A stretch of DNA of 6,123 nt from Chloroflexota bacterium (GCA_005879655.1 VBJK01000465.1:8504-14626), one strand, 5' to 3'; positions 1 to 6,121 are shown, numbered from the stretch's first letter. Translations and numbers: made by a program. Notes: a model not told the origin generated them from the letters alone.

Positions 1-3000
1 CCCCCTGCTGAGTAGTTGAGACAGCCCGCGCGGGAATGCCTCGCCAGTGGCTACCGGATGGGAGACTCTCACCCTTCATGACCAGAGAGAGCGAGTCAAG
101 GGACGCACCATCACCAATCTCGGCATCATATAAGACCACAGAACGCGAACCAACCGAACTGCCCACACCAATTTTAACAGTGGACATCTTCATCACGCGA
201 TCCTCAAACAGGTGAGTCTGTAAGGATGTGCCGTGGCCAACGGAGGCATCATCTTCTATCCTCACCAAATCGAACTCGGTCAGGTAAGTGCTTGTGAGCC
301 AGACGCGGCGGCCAATGTGCGCGCCAAAGAGTCTGAGCAGTGGGGCGATCCAGGGCGTTCCTGCAAACAACCCAATGAGCGCGGGTACAGCCACAGACTC
401 GTAGAGGCCAGTAACCAGCTCGCTACGACGTACAAACACACTCCACAGTGGCTCCACGCGTGGGCGATAGCGACCCACAATCAGCCATTTGAGTAGCGCT
501 ACCGTCAGTACCGCTGCTAGTCCCATCCCCATGGCGATCAGCGGCGCGAGGAAAACCAGCGTAAGCGGAGAGATGATAAAGGCAATATGCAAGAATGCTT
601 CTAGACCGAGCAACAGGGCTAGACTCAGAAATGTTGCTGGTAGCGTCACGCGGAAGAACTCGATGAAGAGCCGCGAGGCCAGTAAGGTTTTGCTCGGTGT
701 ATACATCAAGTTATCCGCAAACTTCTGACTCTCCTGACGCTTGGGCAGGAAGATCGCCGGTGCTCCAAGCCAGGAAGTACCCTGCTCGACTTGCGCAGAC
801 GGAGGCACGGAATACACACCGATCAGGCAGTTATCGCCGAGCTTGGTAGAAATGGGTACAAGCGCTCCATTGCCAACGAAGCTGCGATCGCCTATCTCAG
901 CAGGTGCCACAGCAACACAGCCATGGTGGAAGACCGCGGGTGCCACCACCGCGATATCAGCGACAAAGCTCTCATTGCCAATCACCAGCATATCGGGATC
1001 AAGATTGCCGACCGTCGATACTTCAGCCCAGCGACCAATACGCGTGCCCAGCATACGCAGGAACGGAATGAGATAGAGTGTGGCATAGAGCGTATTGGTC
1101 GCACCCAGGCTCATAGCCATCAATTGATCGATCATCCACTTACGCACACCAAACCCACTGCGTAGAGAGTAGACACCTGGTTGGACCTTCGGCATCACCA
1201 TGTGCTTGGTAATGACTAGCAGTGTGCAGATACAGAACACGAGTAACGGTCCTGAGACCAGCGTGCTCAATATCCCCCAGAGTAGTCCGAAGCGGATGGT
1301 CGTAATTCCCACCAGCAGAATGCTGGGCACTGCCATCAATCCGGCTACCAGCCCCAGAAGGATCGTTGCGGCAACGAAGCCCATGAGTACAGAGATGGGC
1401 CAGCGGCGACCATCGGCCTTGGCTGCTATCAGAGAGAGCAATTGCGGAGTTGTCGGCTGACGCTTGGGCGGTGATCCACTCCAGCACTCATTGGTGGCAA
1501 TGATGTGGTCCTCAGGTACAAGGGTCTGCTCTGCAATCGTGGCATTGCTACCGATCCATGCTCCCGCCCTCACTACAGTATTGGTACCTAAGAACGTCCC
1601 CGGACCGATATGAATAGGAGCCAAGCGAAGCCAGCCATCAGCCACCTCGAAGGGCTGCAACTGGGCACCATAGCCTATACTCACGCCCTCACCAATATCG
1701 AGAAAGGTCGGCATGCTAAGCTTGCCTGAGGCAATGTGGCAATGGCGGCCTACCTTCGCTCCTAGCAGGCGCAGGTAGAATGGCAGCAATGGCGTTCCTG
1801 CAAGGATCAGCCCCATGGGAGATACGGCGAGCAATCCATTATAGAGCCACCAGCGCAGATAGACGGCACCCCACAGTGGATAGAGACCTGGGCGCACGTC
1901 TCGCAGGAGCAGACGGCTTGCTAATATGGGGACGACGACACCGGTGATCGCAAAAACCGTCCCTACAATCACCCCTAAGGAGGTGAGTATCCAGGGATTG
2001 CCCTTTACCCAGCCATCTATGCCTTGGCGCAGTGCTAGCAAGGGCACGCTGAAGATGAGCGAGAACGCATACATCACTATAAGTTGGATGATGCCAGTTG
2101 AGAGGACACGCCAGCTCGAATGCTTAAGTGGCTCAGGTCGCTTGAGCTCACCCGACTTGCGTTGTTCTGGCAGGGTAGCCTGAGCCTCAATGAAGTTGGC
2201 CAGTGCACGAATAGTCGGGTTACTATACAGATCACCAATGCTGAGTCCCTGCAAACTGGCTTCTTGGCGCAGTTTGGAGATAACTTGTGCTGCCGCAAGA
2301 GAATGTCCTCCCAGGTTGGTGAAGAAATCGTCCTCAACTGAAACTTTCTCACGGCCAAGGACCTGACCCCATACCGCAGCCAGGTCGTGTTCTAGGGCCG
2401 TGCTGGGTGGGACGTGTGGGGAGGAGTTAGCACCCAGTCTCGGTCGTACCGGAGGTGGGAGCGCCCCTCGATTCACCTTGTCGGCAGCTAGCAGCGGAAA
2501 TGCCTCAAGTACCTCGATGAACGATGGCACCATGTATGAGGGAAGCCGACCACGCAGTGTACTATGTAGCCGCTCACGCAGAGCATCAATCTGTGTTTCC
2601 GCCAGCGGTGAGCGTAGCGTCAGGTACCCAACAAGATCTTGTGCAATCCCATTCACTTCTAGCGGCTTGACAACTACATTCTCCACGGCCTCATCCTGCC
2701 GTATCACCTCCTCAATCTCACCAAGCTCGATGCGATAGCCACGGATCTTCACCTGTGTATCGATGCGCCCAAGATATTCAATATCTCCGGTAGGAGTGAG
2801 ACGGACAAGGTCGCCTGTGCGATAAAGACGCGGCGCAACCTCGCGGTCATGCCAGATCGGATTGGGAACGAAGCGACTCTCAGTGAGATCAGGACGATTG
2901 ACGTAGCCGATCGCAACCCCGGGGCCTCCAATGCAGAGTTCGCCACTCTCGCCATGCTCCACCTGACGCAACTCATCGTCGAGAATATAAGCATGATAGG

Positions 3001-4408
3001 TGGGTAGCGGCATGCCAATGGTAACGGGCTGATTAGGGAACAGCTCGCCCCAAGTTGCCGTGACCGTCGTCTCGGTCGGCCCATAGGTATTGAGCATACG
3101 ACGCCCGGAACGATACCAGCGACGCACGAGATCAGCCGGGCAGGCCTCGCCGCCAACCATCAAGGCGCGCAAGGATGGTATATCCTGGTCGATCGTAGCC
3201 AGCAGCGTGGGCACGCAGTAGAGCACAGTTATCTGGTGCTCGATAAGAAACTCGGTAAGTCCATGACCCAGACGGCGCGAGTCTGTAGGACCAGCCACAA
3301 GCGTAGCGCCAGCAATCCAAGTTGGCCAGATCTCCTCGAAGGAGAAGTCAAAAGCGCTGGACATGCCCTGATAGACCCGGTCATAGCGCGTCACACCGTA
3401 GATTGCGGTCACTACACGTAGGAAGTTGGCAATATTGGCATGTGAGACGGCAACACCTTTTGGTCGTCCGGTAGTGCCTGATGTGTAGATGATGTAGCAC
3501 AATGATGAAGGATCAACATGGATGTGAGGGCGTGTCTCCATCTGCGTGTTGAGATCGTCAACGGCGTTATCAAGCTCAAGAACACGACAGGACAGCATAC
3601 CCGTTTTCTCACGAAAAGCCGATGTAGTCACCATGTCGCACAGTCCAGCATCCTCTGCAATGTATGCTACGCGATCAGCCGGGAAGGAAGGATCAAGCGG
3701 AACAAAAGCAGCACCTGCTTTGAGCACGCCCAGCAGGGCAATATAGGTATCAAGTGAGCGTTCCAAGAGAATGCCAATAGGTTGGCTGTTAGCAACGCCA
3801 CGGCCTCTAAGCAGGTGTGCGAGACGGTTAGCGCGACGATCTAGCTCCAGATAGGTCAGGCGAGAAGATCCACAGATGACGGCAGTCCCGTTGGGCCGCC
3901 AATCACACGTCAGCTCAAAATATTCAGGCAGGCGTTCCAGGCGCACCTTTTTGAGCGCTCGCATCATCATAGAAGGCGTTTCGGCAATTTTAAGCGCTCG
4001 CATTGCCATAGAAGGCGTTTCGCTTGTTATATCAACCACACGCCGTTTGCTGGTCTCTTTGAGAGCAATAGCAAAGTCGCTAGCTGGCTTGGTGGGCAAT
4101 TGCAGCTTGGGCACGCTGATCCCTCTATTAGTGACAGCGACATTTGGCTGTTTTATCGTATCTTGCTGTGAAAGCCAAAAACGGTCATCCTCCTCGTCAA
4201 GCCGCTTGTGAGAAGGATCGGTATCTGGGGCAGGCTGCATTTTCATCGTCGTTTCATCATCTTGCACTGCAAGAGCAGAGCGTTCGTCGCTGGTATTGTT
4301 GCTCCTGCCTGAATCTTTCTGCTTCACAGCTGCAACACGTCGAATATGCACCGTAGCCTCATCTTGCCATGAAAAAGAAGAATGTTCGTCGTTGTCATCC
4401 ATAGTCAT
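1..4408 (-). CDS. Pls/PosA-family membrane non-ribosomal peptide synthetase (A-T-[TM-LbH]x3), C-terminal tip off window
   Basis: This frame is open for 1469 codons without a stop and leaves the window at base 1. Residues 1-155 are an acidic, repeat-built extension. About 158-655 is an adenylation domain with LTYLEL (184), LKAGAAFVPLDP (229), YIIYTSGTTGRPKGV (305), FDFS (353), NTYGPTE (440), GELCIGG (489), YRTGD (529), GRIDTQVKIRGYRIE (547) and catalytic Lys644. About 670-742 is a carrier domain with LGGHS, phosphopantetheine Ser703. About 765-1469 holds three membrane-plus-hexapeptide-helix units, each ending in a WxGxP signature (WSGSPP 976, WLGAPA 1213, WRGIPA 1455). No HHxxxDG condensation domain is seen. 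Known Pls-family enzymes activate an amino acid with ATP, load it on the carrier and make homo-poly-amino acids at the membrane; the product here is inferred only. The family usually stops soon after the last GIPA, so few codons should be missing. I chose ATG 4408: an in-frame TAG lies at 4438-4436, and a weak AGAAAGA precedes the ATG by about 7 bases. ATG 4402 is an alternative start. Confidence 0.93.
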   Translation of the reverse strand, partial: MTMDDNDEHSSFSWQDEATVHIRRVAAVKQKDSGRSNNTSDERSALAVQDDETTMKMQPAPDTDPSHKRLDEEDDRFWLSQQDTIKQPNVAVTNRGISVPKLQLPTKPASDFAIALKETSKRRVVDITSETPSMAMRALKIAETPSMMMRALKKVRLERLPEYFELTCDWRPNGTAVICGSSRLTYLELDRRANRLAHLLRGRGVANSQPIGILLERSLDTYIALLGVLKAGAAFVPLDPSFPADRVAYIAEDAGLCDMVTTSAFREKTGMLSCRVLELDNAVDDLNTQMETRPHIHVDPSSLCYIIYTSGTTGRPKGVAVSHANIANFLRVVTAIYGVTRYDRVYQGMSSAFDFSFEEIWPTWIAGATLVAGPTDSRRLGHGLTEFLIEHQITVLYCVPTLLATIDQDIPSLRALMVGGEACPADLVRRWYRSGRRMLNTYGPTETTVTATWGELFPNQPVTIGMPLPTYHAYILDDELRQVEHGESGELCIGGPGVAIGYVNRPDLTESRFVPNPIWHDREVAPRLYRTGDLVRLTPTGDIEYLGRIDTQVKIRGYRIELGEIEEVIRQDEAVENVVVKPLEVNGIAQDLVGYLTLRSPLAETQIDALRERLHSTLRGRLPSYMVPSFIEVLEAFPLLAADKVNRGALPPPVRPRLGANSSPHVPPSTALEHDLAAVWGQVLGREKVSVEDDFFTNLGGHSLAAAQVISKLRQEASLQGLSIGDLYSNPTIRALANFIEAQATLPEQRKSGELKRPEPLKHSSWRVLSTGIIQLIVMYAFSLIFSVPLLALRQGIDGWVKGNPWILTSLGVIVGTVFAITGVVVPILASRLLLRDVRPGLYPLWGAVYLRWWLYNGLLAVSPMGLILAGTPLLPFYLRLLGAKVGRHCHIASGKLSMPTFLDIGEGVSIGYGAQLQPFEVADGWLRLAPIHIGPGTFLGTNTVVRAGAWIGSNATIAEQTLVPEDHIIATNECWSGSPPKRQPTTPQLLSLIAAKADGRRWPISVLMGFVAATILLGLVAGLMAVPSILLVGITTIRFGLLWGILSTLVSGPLLVFCICTLLVITKHMVMPKVQPGVYSLRSGFGVRKWMIDQLMAMSLGATNTLYATLYLIPFLRMLGTRIGRWAEVSTVGNLDPDMLVIGNESFVADIAVVAPAVFHHGCVAVAPAEIGDRSFVGNGALVPISTKLGDNCLIGVYSVPPSAQVEQGTSWLGAPAIFLPKRQESQKFADNLMYTPSKTLLASRLFIEFFRVTLPATFLSLALLLGLEAFLHIAFIISPLTLVFLAPLIAMGMGLAAVLTVALLKWLIVGRYRPRVEPLWSVFVRRSELVTGLYESVAVPALIGLFAGTPWIAPLLRLFGAHIGRRVWLTSTYLTEFDLVRIEDDASVGHGTSLQTHLFEDRVMKMSTVKIGVGSSVGSRSVVLYDAEIGDGASLDSLSLVMKGESLPSGSHWRGIPARAVSTTQQG
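3951..4028 (-). repeat. Tandem 39-bp repeat encoding a 13-residue repeat (ETPSMxMRALK)
   Basis: Two adjacent 39-base units (3951-3989 and 3990-4028) are identical at 31 of 39 positions by hand count. They encode ETPSMAMRALKIA followed by ETPSMMMRALKKV, residues 130-155, just before the adenylation domain. The period is a whole number of codons, so the frame is kept. The units look like short amphipathic, Met-rich helices linking the acidic extension to the catalytic core. This unit differs from the ~100-bp repeats further upstream. Confidence 0.8.
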
Positions 4409-4426
4409 CGCTAAATCTTTCTGCTT
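4160..4426 (-). repeat. Three degenerate ~100-bp direct repeats building the NRPS N-terminus and reaching into its 5' UTR
   Basis: Ungapped comparison of 4258-4324 with 4360-4426 (offset 102 bases, 34 codons) gives 48 identities in 67 by hand count. Exact shared blocks are CATCTTGC, GTTCGTCG and AATCTTTCTGCTT. A weaker third copy starts at 4160 (offset 99) and matches about 20 of the first 32 bases. In the protein the copies read SWQDEAT, AVQDDET and SQQDTIK, around residues 13, 47 and 80. The most upstream copy begins before the start codon: the bases of codons 30-33 (KQKD) recur in frame in the untranslated region, behind a TAG. This suggests that the start codon lies inside an older repeat array. 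The encoded stretch is acidic and probably disordered; I know no function for it. Confidence 0.7.
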
Positions 4427-4428
4427 TA

Positions 4429-4445
4429 CTATTTGCTAGCAATAG
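4429..4445. promoter_or_regulatory. Palindrome TTGCTAGCAA with CTA/TAG flanks, upstream of the NRPS start
   Basis: Bases 4433-4442 form a perfect 10-base palindrome. It is extended by CTA (4429-4431) and TAG (4443-4445) with one unpaired base. It lies 21 to 37 bases upstream of ATG 4408, where a repressor could bind. It could instead fold in the mRNA as a short hairpin with a CUAG loop. It also contains the in-frame TAG that bounds the NRPS reading frame. One site alone cannot show which role, if any, it has. Confidence 0.3.
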
Positions 4446-4449
4446 AAAT

Positions 4450-4549
4450 GGGTCGCAAAATCAGTGGAGCAGCAGTGCTCAATGGATGTCCGAACGGCAC
4501 TGCTTAAAGTATTGCTCCTCAGTCTACGACCCGCTAGGAGTTTTCCCCT
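4450..4549 (-). promoter_or_regulatory. Candidate structured 5' leader RNA of the NRPS gene (nested stems plus a 5' hairpin)
   Basis: On the minus strand three pairs of arms nest exactly: GGGTCG/CGACCC (4532-4527 with 4455-4450), GGAGCA/TGCTCC (4518-4513 with 4471-4466) and GCAGTGC/GCACTGC (4503-4497 with 4478-4472). The two inner stems are separated by a bulge of about nine bases on the 5' side only, and an internal loop of 8 and 10 bases separates the outer pair. The terminal loop is about 18 bases. Just upstream, 4549-4536 gives a five-pair hairpin with an AAAA loop that includes one G-U pair. Together these would fill most of a leader starting near 4552. The layout resembles a riboswitch or protein-binding leader, but I match it to no known class. 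There is no U-tract, so control of translation is more likely than attenuation. Confidence 0.4.
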
Positions 4550-4558
4550 GAATTTGTT

Positions 4559-4586
4559 TGTATATGCTGAGATATTCCTCTTAAAA
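4559..4586 (-). promoter_or_regulatory. Weak candidate sigma70-type promoter for the NRPS gene
   Basis: On the minus strand a TATACA (4564-4559) lies 16 bases downstream of TTTTAA (4586-4581). The -10 is good and the -35 poor. It would start transcription near 4552, at the foot of the first leader hairpin, and that position is the main reason to list it. Confidence 0.25.
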
Positions 4587-4802
4587 TTTACTAGATACTA
4601 CTCTTTAAACCCACTCTCATCATTATTAGCGAGATAATGCTTCTAAAGCTCGTTTAAGCTGTGAAGATGATAAACTCATCAGTATAAAGCCATTTAAGAA
4701 GCCATTCTCGGTTCAGAATGTATAATATGGGTAAATAAAGAGTCTCATACGTAGCCCTGCATTTGCTGGCTAAAGCAGAAGTACGCTTTGTTATAATTTT
4801 CC

Positions 4803-4829
4803 AAGAGTCTGAACTTATGTCAGGCTCTT
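4803..4829. repeat. 10-bp inverted repeat / hairpin in the intergenic gap
   Basis: AAGAGTCTGA (4803-4812) and TCAGGCTCTT (4820-4829) are complementary at nine of ten positions, with a 7-base loop. The odd pair is T-G on the plus strand, which would be a wobble pair in a plus-strand RNA. Neither side carries a clean T-tract, so it is at most a poor terminator. It could also be a remnant of a mobile or small repeat element. Confidence 0.45.
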
Positions 4830-5006
4830 CAATATATATATCGCTATCATCCTATCTTTGTCAAGCATTAGGTCAAAATTACCATGAGTTGCTTTATGCG
4901 TAGCTTCGCAGATTTGCAGAACTACCAGTTTCAAGGTGAGGGTTCAATCCATATATTTTGTTGATGGAAGAGCCGATCTTTTCTTCAATCAAGCTGTCTT
5001 GTCAGC

Positions 5007-5040
5007 GCTTCAGGCAACTACCAGAAGGTAGTATAGAAGC
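5007..5040. repeat. Compound hairpin ACTACC/GGTAGT inside GCTTC/GAAGC
   Basis: ACTACC (5017-5022) and GGTAGT (5027-5032) pair perfectly around a 4-base loop. GCTTC (5007-5011) and GAAGC (5036-5040) close an outer stem over an asymmetric internal loop. No T-tract follows on either strand. The function is unknown; it may be chance structure. Confidence 0.3.
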
Positions 5041-5222
5041 CATCTGGAAAGGTGAAAATTGATACAGCTACACGAAGTCCCTACCGCGTATAAATATACA
5101 AGATTTCGTGGCGCGCCATGGCTAAACGTGACAATGTATAGTACTTATTTGAAGAGTAAGGCTTGCTGGGCAGATGAGGAGGGAGACTTACAAACGTTTG
5201 GTAGGGAGCGGATAAGTAGTAA

Positions 5223-5265
5223 TTCATTCAACCGCTCAGGTCGAATGAAAAAACTACCGGAAGTT
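5223..5265 (-). terminator. Hairpin pair directly downstream of panD, possible transcript end
   Basis: On the minus strand the panD stop codon runs into a small dyad, AACT-CCGG-AGTT (5265-5252), which leads into six T residues (5253-5248). These overlap a second, stronger stem: TTCATTC (5249-5243) pairs with GAATGAA (5229-5223), and inside it a G-U pair and ACC/GGT extend the helix to about 11 pairs around a 5-base loop. The second stem has no T-tract after it, so it may instead protect the 3' end. Its place right after the stop codon argues that panD and the NRPS gene are transcribed separately. Confidence 0.4.
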
Positions 5266-5683
5266 ATGAATAGACAACTTCACTTGACTCGTCAACAAAG
5301 TCTGGTAGCATTTCGGCTAATGGGACAGCTTTCTGCTCTATGAGATGATTATTTTCGTCAACAAAAACCAGCTGTGGAACGAGCGAACGGATCTCTTCTT
5401 CGTCATAGAGAGCATAGCTGATAATAATCACCACATCGCCCTCTGTATTTAAACGGGCGGCAGCGCCATTTAAACAAATGACCCCAGAGCCACGTGCGCC
5501 TGCGATAGTGTATGTCTCTAGTCGTGCACCGTTGGTGACATTGACAACCTGCACCTTCTCATAGGGATAGATATTAGCGGCATCTAGCAGATCCTGATCG
5601 ATGGTGATACTGCCAATATAGTTCAGATTGGCCTGCGTGACGGTGGCACGATGAATCTTTCCTTTGCACATAGTACGCTGCAT
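5264..5683 (-). CDS. panD: Aspartate 1-decarboxylase (pyruvoyl-dependent), 139 aa
   Basis: PanD decarboxylates L-aspartate to beta-alanine in the cytosol; beta-alanine then enters pantothenate, coenzyme A and the phosphopantetheine arm of carrier proteins. The proenzyme cleaves itself at a Gly-Ser bond to make the pyruvoyl cofactor. Counting from this start, the site falls at Gly24-Ser25 in YIGSIT, exactly as in the E. coli enzyme. Lys9, His11, Arg54, Thr57, Tyr58 and Asn72 are also in their usual places, as are the blocks NVTNGAR, NGAAA and GDVVIII. It is slightly longer than E. coli PanD (126 aa), with an acidic tail ending in DESSEVVYS. The start is fixed by family length and by MQRTM matching MIRTM; the frame extends upstream only to a TTG, adding 12 residues with no family match. 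GGAAAGGA lies 12 bases before the ATG, a rather long spacing. It looks intact and active. Confidence 0.97.
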   Translation of the reverse strand: MQRTMCKGKIHRATVTQANLNYIGSITIDQDLLDAANIYPYEKVQVVNVTNGARLETYTIAGARGSGVICLNGAAARLNTEGDVVIIISYALYDEEEIRSLVPQLVFVDENNHLIEQKAVPLAEMLPDFVDESSEVVYS

Positions 5684-5819
5684 AGATGTAATAGTTCCTT
5701 TCCAGAATACAACAAACAATAATGGCCCCTCATGCTATCAGCTCCTCGCAACTCTGCAATGGATAGCAAGTAGATGAACAGAAAAGGGGGTAGAGGAGAT
5801 GGTGAAATTTCCTTCTTAT

Positions 5820-5825
5820 ATTATA
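5820..5825 (-). promoter_or_regulatory. Candidate -10 element upstream of panD
   Basis: A perfect TATAAT on the minus strand lies 136 bases before the panD ATG, in the spacer after the preceding gene. No good TTGACA-like -35 sits 16-18 bases upstream, so the case rests on the -10 match and position alone. Confidence 0.25.
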
Positions 5826-5873
5826 CAACGGCTTACCATCAGGTTTGGACACAGATTAGGTGTAGTGAGCAAT

Positions 5874-5899
5874 CAAGCAACCTATGTGGTAGTTGCTTG
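5874..5899 (-). repeat. 8-bp perfect inverted repeat over the stop codon of the upstream partial gene
   Basis: CAAGCAAC and GTTGCTTG (5892-5899 with 5874-5881) pair perfectly around a 10-base loop that contains the TAG stop at 5884-5882. A hairpin here suits a gene end and mildly supports the partial gene being real. No T-tract follows on the minus strand, so it is not a classical intrinsic terminator. Confidence 0.45.
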
Positions 5900-6121
5900 C
5901 TTCGTCAGTATGGCGAGAAGAGCACGAGCGTATGCTTCAGCAGCGCTCTGTGCATCATACATGCCATCCCCCATCATCAGACGATAGCGGCATTTCCAGC
6001 GGCGTGCTGGCCAATGCGCTAACTTAATCAGGGTATATGTTGGTATATGAGCTTCTAGACTTTCACGAAGGGCCACTTCGCTGCAATCCGTAATCCCATA
6101 ATGAGCGAGTTGGCTTTGTAA
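5882..6121 (-). CDS. C-terminal part of an unrecognised protein (about 79 codons, start off window)
   Basis: The frame is open from the right edge to a TAG at 5884-5882, so the true start lies beyond the window; a GTG at 6076 is possible but unsupported. I do not recognise the family. The visible end has a basic, Trp-containing patch (KLAHWPARRWKCRYRL), then GDGMYDAQSAAEAYARALL, which reads like an amphipathic Ala-rich helix, and a short TTT tail. Codon choice looks coding, and the strand agrees with the two genes downstream. It ends 198 bases before panD. Competing plus-strand frames over the same bases have Cys/Ser-rich, shadow-like composition. A spurious open frame remains possible. Confidence 0.45.
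   Translation of the reverse strand, partial: LQSQLAHYGITDCSEVALRESLEAHIPTYTLIKLAHWPARRWKCRYRLMMGDGMYDAQSAAEAYARALLAILTKQATTT

Larger units (their letters stand above)
4550..5222. other. AT-rich intergenic gap without a supportable gene
   Basis: No reading frame here resembles a known protein, and frames on both strands are short and broken. The stretch is visibly richer in A and T than the flanking genes. It contains scattered inverted repeats: CATTAT/ATAATG (4621-4639), GATGA/TCATC (4666-4680), the stem at 4803-4829, the compound hairpin at 5007-5040 and a 10-base palindrome TGGCGCGCCA (5109-5118). TATAAT-like strings occur at several places, as expected by chance in such sequence. I see no transposase remnant, tRNA, CRISPR or origin-like repeat array. 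Confidence 0.6.

Noticed and set aside
741..1165. Plus-strand frames of 111 and 124 codons
   Set aside because: They mirror the membrane/beta-helix part of the NRPS on the opposite strand; the minus frame has continuous recognisable repeats and is the coding one.
1151..1165. HHG within the second beta-helix (His1161-His1162) as a condensation HHxxxDG motif
   Set aside because: The following residues are CVAVAP, with no DG, and the context is a hexapeptide beta-helix, not a condensation fold.
2749..3156. Minus-strand frame of 135 codons
   Set aside because: It lies in another frame on the same strand inside the adenylation domain, whose A5-A8 motifs are in the long frame.
3059..3349. Beta-alanine as the direct NRPS substrate because panD is adjacent
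   Set aside because: The pocket keeps Asp at the first code position, the mark of alpha-amino acid binding; beta-alanine codes I know of do not.
5109..5118. Perfect GC-rich palindrome TGGCGCGCCA in an AT-rich stretch
   Set aside because: A lone 10-base palindrome with no symmetric flanks and no gene start nearby; it could be chance, so it is mentioned only in the gap entry.
4409..5263. CRISPR array, tRNA, rRNA or insertion sequence in the gap
   Set aside because: There are no regularly spaced repeats, no cloverleaf with a T-arm consensus, no rRNA-like blocks and no transposase-like frame or paired terminal repeats visible.
5059..5343. Plus-strand frame of 94 codons across the gap and the 3' end of panD
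   Set aside because: It overlaps the end of a secure gene on the other strand by about 80 bases, resembles no family, has shadow-like composition and lacks a good ribosome binding site.
5684..5719. Upstream extension of panD to a TTG start
   Set aside because: It would add 12 residues absent from the family and move the Gly-Ser cleavage site from 24-25; MQRTM aligns with the usual PanD start.
5774..6022. Plus-strand frame of 82 codons opposite the partial gene
   Set aside because: Cys/Ser/His-rich shadow composition and an opposite strand to all neighbours; the minus frame is open to the window edge and ends at a hairpin.
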